Assembly (NCBI GenBank): GCA_023450535.1 | Contig: JAEXGX010000125.1 | Span: 1 to 14,040 of the forward strand | Source: Pseudomonadota bacterium | Lineage (GTDB): Bacteria > Desulfobacterota > Desulfovibrionia > Desulfovibrionales > Desulfovibrionaceae | Direction of reading: 5' to 3' | DNA: 14,040 nt | In this document: piece by piece, positions 13,723 through 14,040 of the stretch | How the letters are laid out: each line of letters begins with the position of its first letter | Position numbering within the stretch: the stretch's first letter is position 1 | The notes under the pieces: model-generated | Seen by the model: only the letters and a program-made list of their open reading frames with translations | Told to the model about the DNA's origin: nothing | Database searches by the model: none | Position numbers and translations under genes: made by a program

Positions 13723-13798
13723 ATCAGTTCATAATCCCATACTTTCATTGAAATTCGCAGTTTCTTCGGCTCAATGCCGGGAGCTGCCGAGGGGCGCG

Positions 13799-13834
13799 CC
13801 CTCCCCTGCCCCTCGCCCACCCCCCGCCCCTCCC
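13799..13834 (-). other. G-quadruplex-forming tract on the minus strand
   Basis: The plus strand has seven C-runs of three to six bases separated by one to three bases (CCC-T-CCCC-TG-CCCC-T-CG-CCC-A-CCCCCC-G-CCCC-T-CCC). The minus strand therefore has seven short-loop G-runs. A competing duplex stem CACCC.CCGCC/GGCGG.GGGTG covers 13818-13845. Confidence 0.55.
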
Positions 13835-13924
13835 GGCGGAGGGTGGGGTCAAAAATTTCTTGCCGCTCTTGAACATACGATGTTTTCCACACTAAATCTC
13901 CCATGAAAAAAATCCTTCTCACCC

Positions 13925-13953
13925 TTGACGGGTACAAAGTGAAATCCTAATTA
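13925..13953 (+). promoter_or_regulatory. Candidate promoter of the gene beyond the right edge
   Basis: TTGACG (13925-13930), 17 bases, TAATTA (13948-13953). The -35 region CCCTTGACG is identical to that before cassette copy A. The -10 match is weak. Confidence 0.35.
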
Positions 13954-14040
13954 AATAGAAAAAGGCGTTGAAGGCATTTTCCCCGCTTGACCGGGACGCC
14001 GTATGTTAAATCATCGTGTAACACATCCTGTTTTCAGGAG

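Larger units (their letters stand above)
13670..14040. other. Gene-free right end, probably leader of next gene
   Basis: It contains the cassette B terminator, the C-rich tract, and a promoter-like TTGACG-17-TAATTA. The last bases, TTTCAGGAG, look like a Shine-Dalgarno site, so a plus-strand gene probably begins just past the edge. A 15-codon ORF at 13903-13950 overlaps the promoter-like element and has no ribosome site. Confidence 0.5.

Noticed and set aside
13903..13950. 15-residue ORF beginning MKKILLTLDG near the right end
   Set aside because: No ribosome site and it overlaps a promoter-like element; too short to support without homologues.

Overview
The window reads like a chromosomal segment of a curved, anaerobic, sulfate-reducing-type bacterium of the Desulfovibrio group. 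This is inferred from the gene set, the protein similarities I recognise, the GC-rich codon use and the GC-rich hairpin style; no rRNA or other taxonomic marker is present. I see no tRNA, rRNA, CRISPR array, insertion sequence or phage gene.

Left part (1-4429, all minus strand): an operon ilvE (branched-chain aminotransferase) - dnaX (clamp-loader subunit) - ybaB (nucleoid-associated protein), closed by a strong terminator near 712-757. It is followed by a separate minus-strand gene for an ECF-transporter S component that runs off the left edge. That gene has a stem-enclosed leader that may be a regulatory RNA.

Middle part (4678-7754, plus strand): an M99-type (Csd4/Pgp1-like) murein DL-carboxypeptidase that probably shapes the cell, recR (here away from dnaX-ybaB and on the opposite strand), a 68-residue zinc-ribbon protein and a stand-alone Hpt phosphotransfer protein. 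The next block (7995-11892) is on the minus strand: endonuclease III (nth), a GT4-like glycosyltransferase, a small exported protein and a class IV aminotransferase (D-amino-acid aminotransferase / aminodeoxychorismate lyase type). The glycosyltransferase has a good sigma70-type promoter whose expected start point falls on the ATG, so its mRNA may be leaderless; an operator-like dyad overlaps the -35 box. The gaps hold arrays of short perfect hairpins and a dispersed repeat, core TATTTCAA-nn-TTGAAA, that usually begins within tens of bases of a stop codon.

Right part (12118-14040, plus strand, more AT-rich): the least explained segment. A two-gene cassette occurs twice. Each copy has a roughly 130-residue exported or membrane-anchored protein (near-identical N-terminus, shared C-terminal YGMLPLP tail, divergent middle), then a gap of about 95 bases, then a 30- or 43-residue single-helix membrane microprotein with a shared CLxF...LG..GAR..K pattern, then a long perfect stem-loop. 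I know no family for either protein. The window ends in a Shine-Dalgarno-like sequence, so another gene, perhaps a third copy, may start just beyond the edge.
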